Source: Acidimicrobiia bacterium (lineage in GTDB: Bacteria; Actinomycetota; Acidimicrobiia; Acidimicrobiales; Aldehydirespiratoraceae). Taken from it: DNA of 36,239 bases. Where the stretch lies: NCBI GenBank assembly GCA_024421085.1, contig JAHQYN010000023.1, positions 1 through 36,239 of the forward strand, written 5' to 3'. Positions within the stretch are counted from its first letter, which is position 1, and each line of letters starts with the position of its first letter. The notes under the pieces are model-generated. The model made no database searches and was not told the DNA's origin. It saw only the letters and a program-made list of their open reading frames with translations. Below, one piece after another: positions 35,219 to 36,239 of the stretch. The position numbers and the translations under genes are program-made.

Positions 35219-36239
35219 ATGGCCAATACCCATCAACATGACGAGATTCGCGAAGCGTCGAGACGCAGCCTCTTGGCGGCTTTCGCTCTGACTGCGCTGC
35301 TGATGGTGGCTGAGATCGTCGGGAGCTTCGTCGCAGGCAGCCTGTCGCTGCTTGCCCACGCGGGCCACATGCTCACCCATGTGGCGAGTTTCGGGCTGGC
35401 CCTGTTCGCGATCCGCTTGGCGAAGCGTCCGGCGTCGGCCAATCGGACCTACGGCTACAACCGGGTCGAGATCCTGGCTGCCGCAGCCAACGCTCTGTTG
35501 ATGTGGCTCGTGGCGGCGTACATCGTGTGGGAGGTGATCGACGGCTTGGCCCTCGGTGGTCCCGACGGACACGGCGCCCATGGTCATGTCGGCCACGACC
35601 ACCACGAGTTGGAGGGCGGCACCATTTCTGTGCTGGGCGGTCTGGGAATCGTCGTGCAACTTCTAATCGTCTACGTGCTCAGCCGCTCCTCCAAACGCAG
35701 CCTCAACGTCGAGGGGGCGATGCGCCACGCAGCCGTTGACGTGCTCGCGTCATTGGCTCTGGTCGTCTCCGGGGTTCTGGTGCTGCTCTTCGGTGAATCG
35801 GAGTGGGTCGAGAGGGTCGATCCGGTTTTGAGCCTGATCCTCGTGGTCCTCATACTGGGCAGTTCGTGGCAGCTGGTCTCGTCGGTCGTGCTGGTGCTGA
35901 TCGAGGGCACCCCCGAGCACCTCGACCTGTACCGGTTGTGCCATGACATGGAGGAGTTGCCGGGTGTGACCCTCGTGCACGACATCCACGTGTGGACCGT
36001 GACTTCGGGCTACATCTCGCTCACCGCCCATGTGCTTGTCGACCCCGACTACCAAGGGGACCACAACAAATTGCTGCGAGCGCTGCGACGCATTGCCCGT
36101 GAACTCCACGGGATTAACCACTCCACGATCCAACTGGAGACATCGGTCGAGGACTGCGACGAGGATCACCATGTTGACCACCTGCTGCAACGTGAGAAGA
36201 TCCGTCGCAACCGCCGATGGATTCGCACCAGAATCTCAA
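35219..36239 (+). CDS. Cation diffusion facilitator (CzcD-like), runs off the window end
   Basis: My translation (absent from the ORF track because no stop is in the window): MANTHQHDEIREASRRSLLAAFALTALLMVAEIVGSFVAGSLSLLAHAGHMLTHVASFGLALFAIRLAKRPASANRTYGYNRVEILAA...AMRHAAVDVLASLALVVSG...HDIHVWTVTSGYISLTAHV. Confidence 0.92.
   Translation, partial: MANTHQHDEIREASRRSLLAAFALTALLMVAEIVGSFVAGSLSLLAHAGHMLTHVASFGLALFAIRLAKRPASANRTYGYNRVEILAAAANALLMWLVAAYIVWEVIDGLALGGPDGHGAHGHVGHDHHELEGGTISVLGGLGIVVQLLIVYVLSRSSKRSLNVEGAMRHAAVDVLASLALVVSGVLVLLFGESEWVERVDPVLSLILVVLILGSSWQLVSSVVLVLIEGTPEHLDLYRLCHDMEELPGVTLVHDIHVWTVTSGYISLTAHVLVDPDYQGDHNKLLRALRRIARELHGINHSTIQLETSVEDCDEDHHVDHLLQREKIRRNRRWIRTRIS

Noticed and set aside
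34133-35659. 508-aa minus-strand ORF
   Set aside because: Shadow spanning tesB and the CDF gene; no plausible domain.

Overview
High-GC actinobacterial chromosome segment, probably Acidimicrobiia-like; the lineage is inferred from protein style only. The left end carries an IS3-type transposase tail that truncates a RelE-like toxin gene next to an intact Phd/YefM antitoxin. After it come an SLH-containing serine hydrolase, a DUF4262 protein, a small toxin/RHH-antitoxin pair with a 21-bp palindrome at its start, and a HigB / HigA-ImmA(IrrE) / unknown-protein operon. The middle holds an Fe(III) ABC transporter with two DtxR/IdeR-like palindromes, a HelR/HelD-type helicase, a patatin-like protein, hemE and hemY (protoporphyrinogen oxidase), two lipoproteins in a visibly AT-richer patch, and a MacAB-like efflux operon. 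Next are an ECF sigma/membrane-protein pair, degraded AAA/DUF4143 ATPases, an M1 metallopeptidase lipoprotein, a class III cyclase-like protein and an apolipoprotein N-acyltransferase homolog. The right end has a GT4 / methyltransferase / prenyltransferase-like / methyltransferase / GtrA cluster, a TesB thioesterase and a CDF transporter that runs off the window. Two patterns stand out. (1) Short tandem duplications recur at gene edges: 15x6 in hemE, 15x6 in the GT4 gene, 23x5, 23x3, a 137-bp duplication across the hemE/hemY junction, 90x2, 72x2 and 61x2. (2) Three otherwise full-length genes each carry one in-frame stop codon (ECF sigma, DUF4143 ATPase, Lnt). No family assignment was checked against a database; all come from motif recognition.
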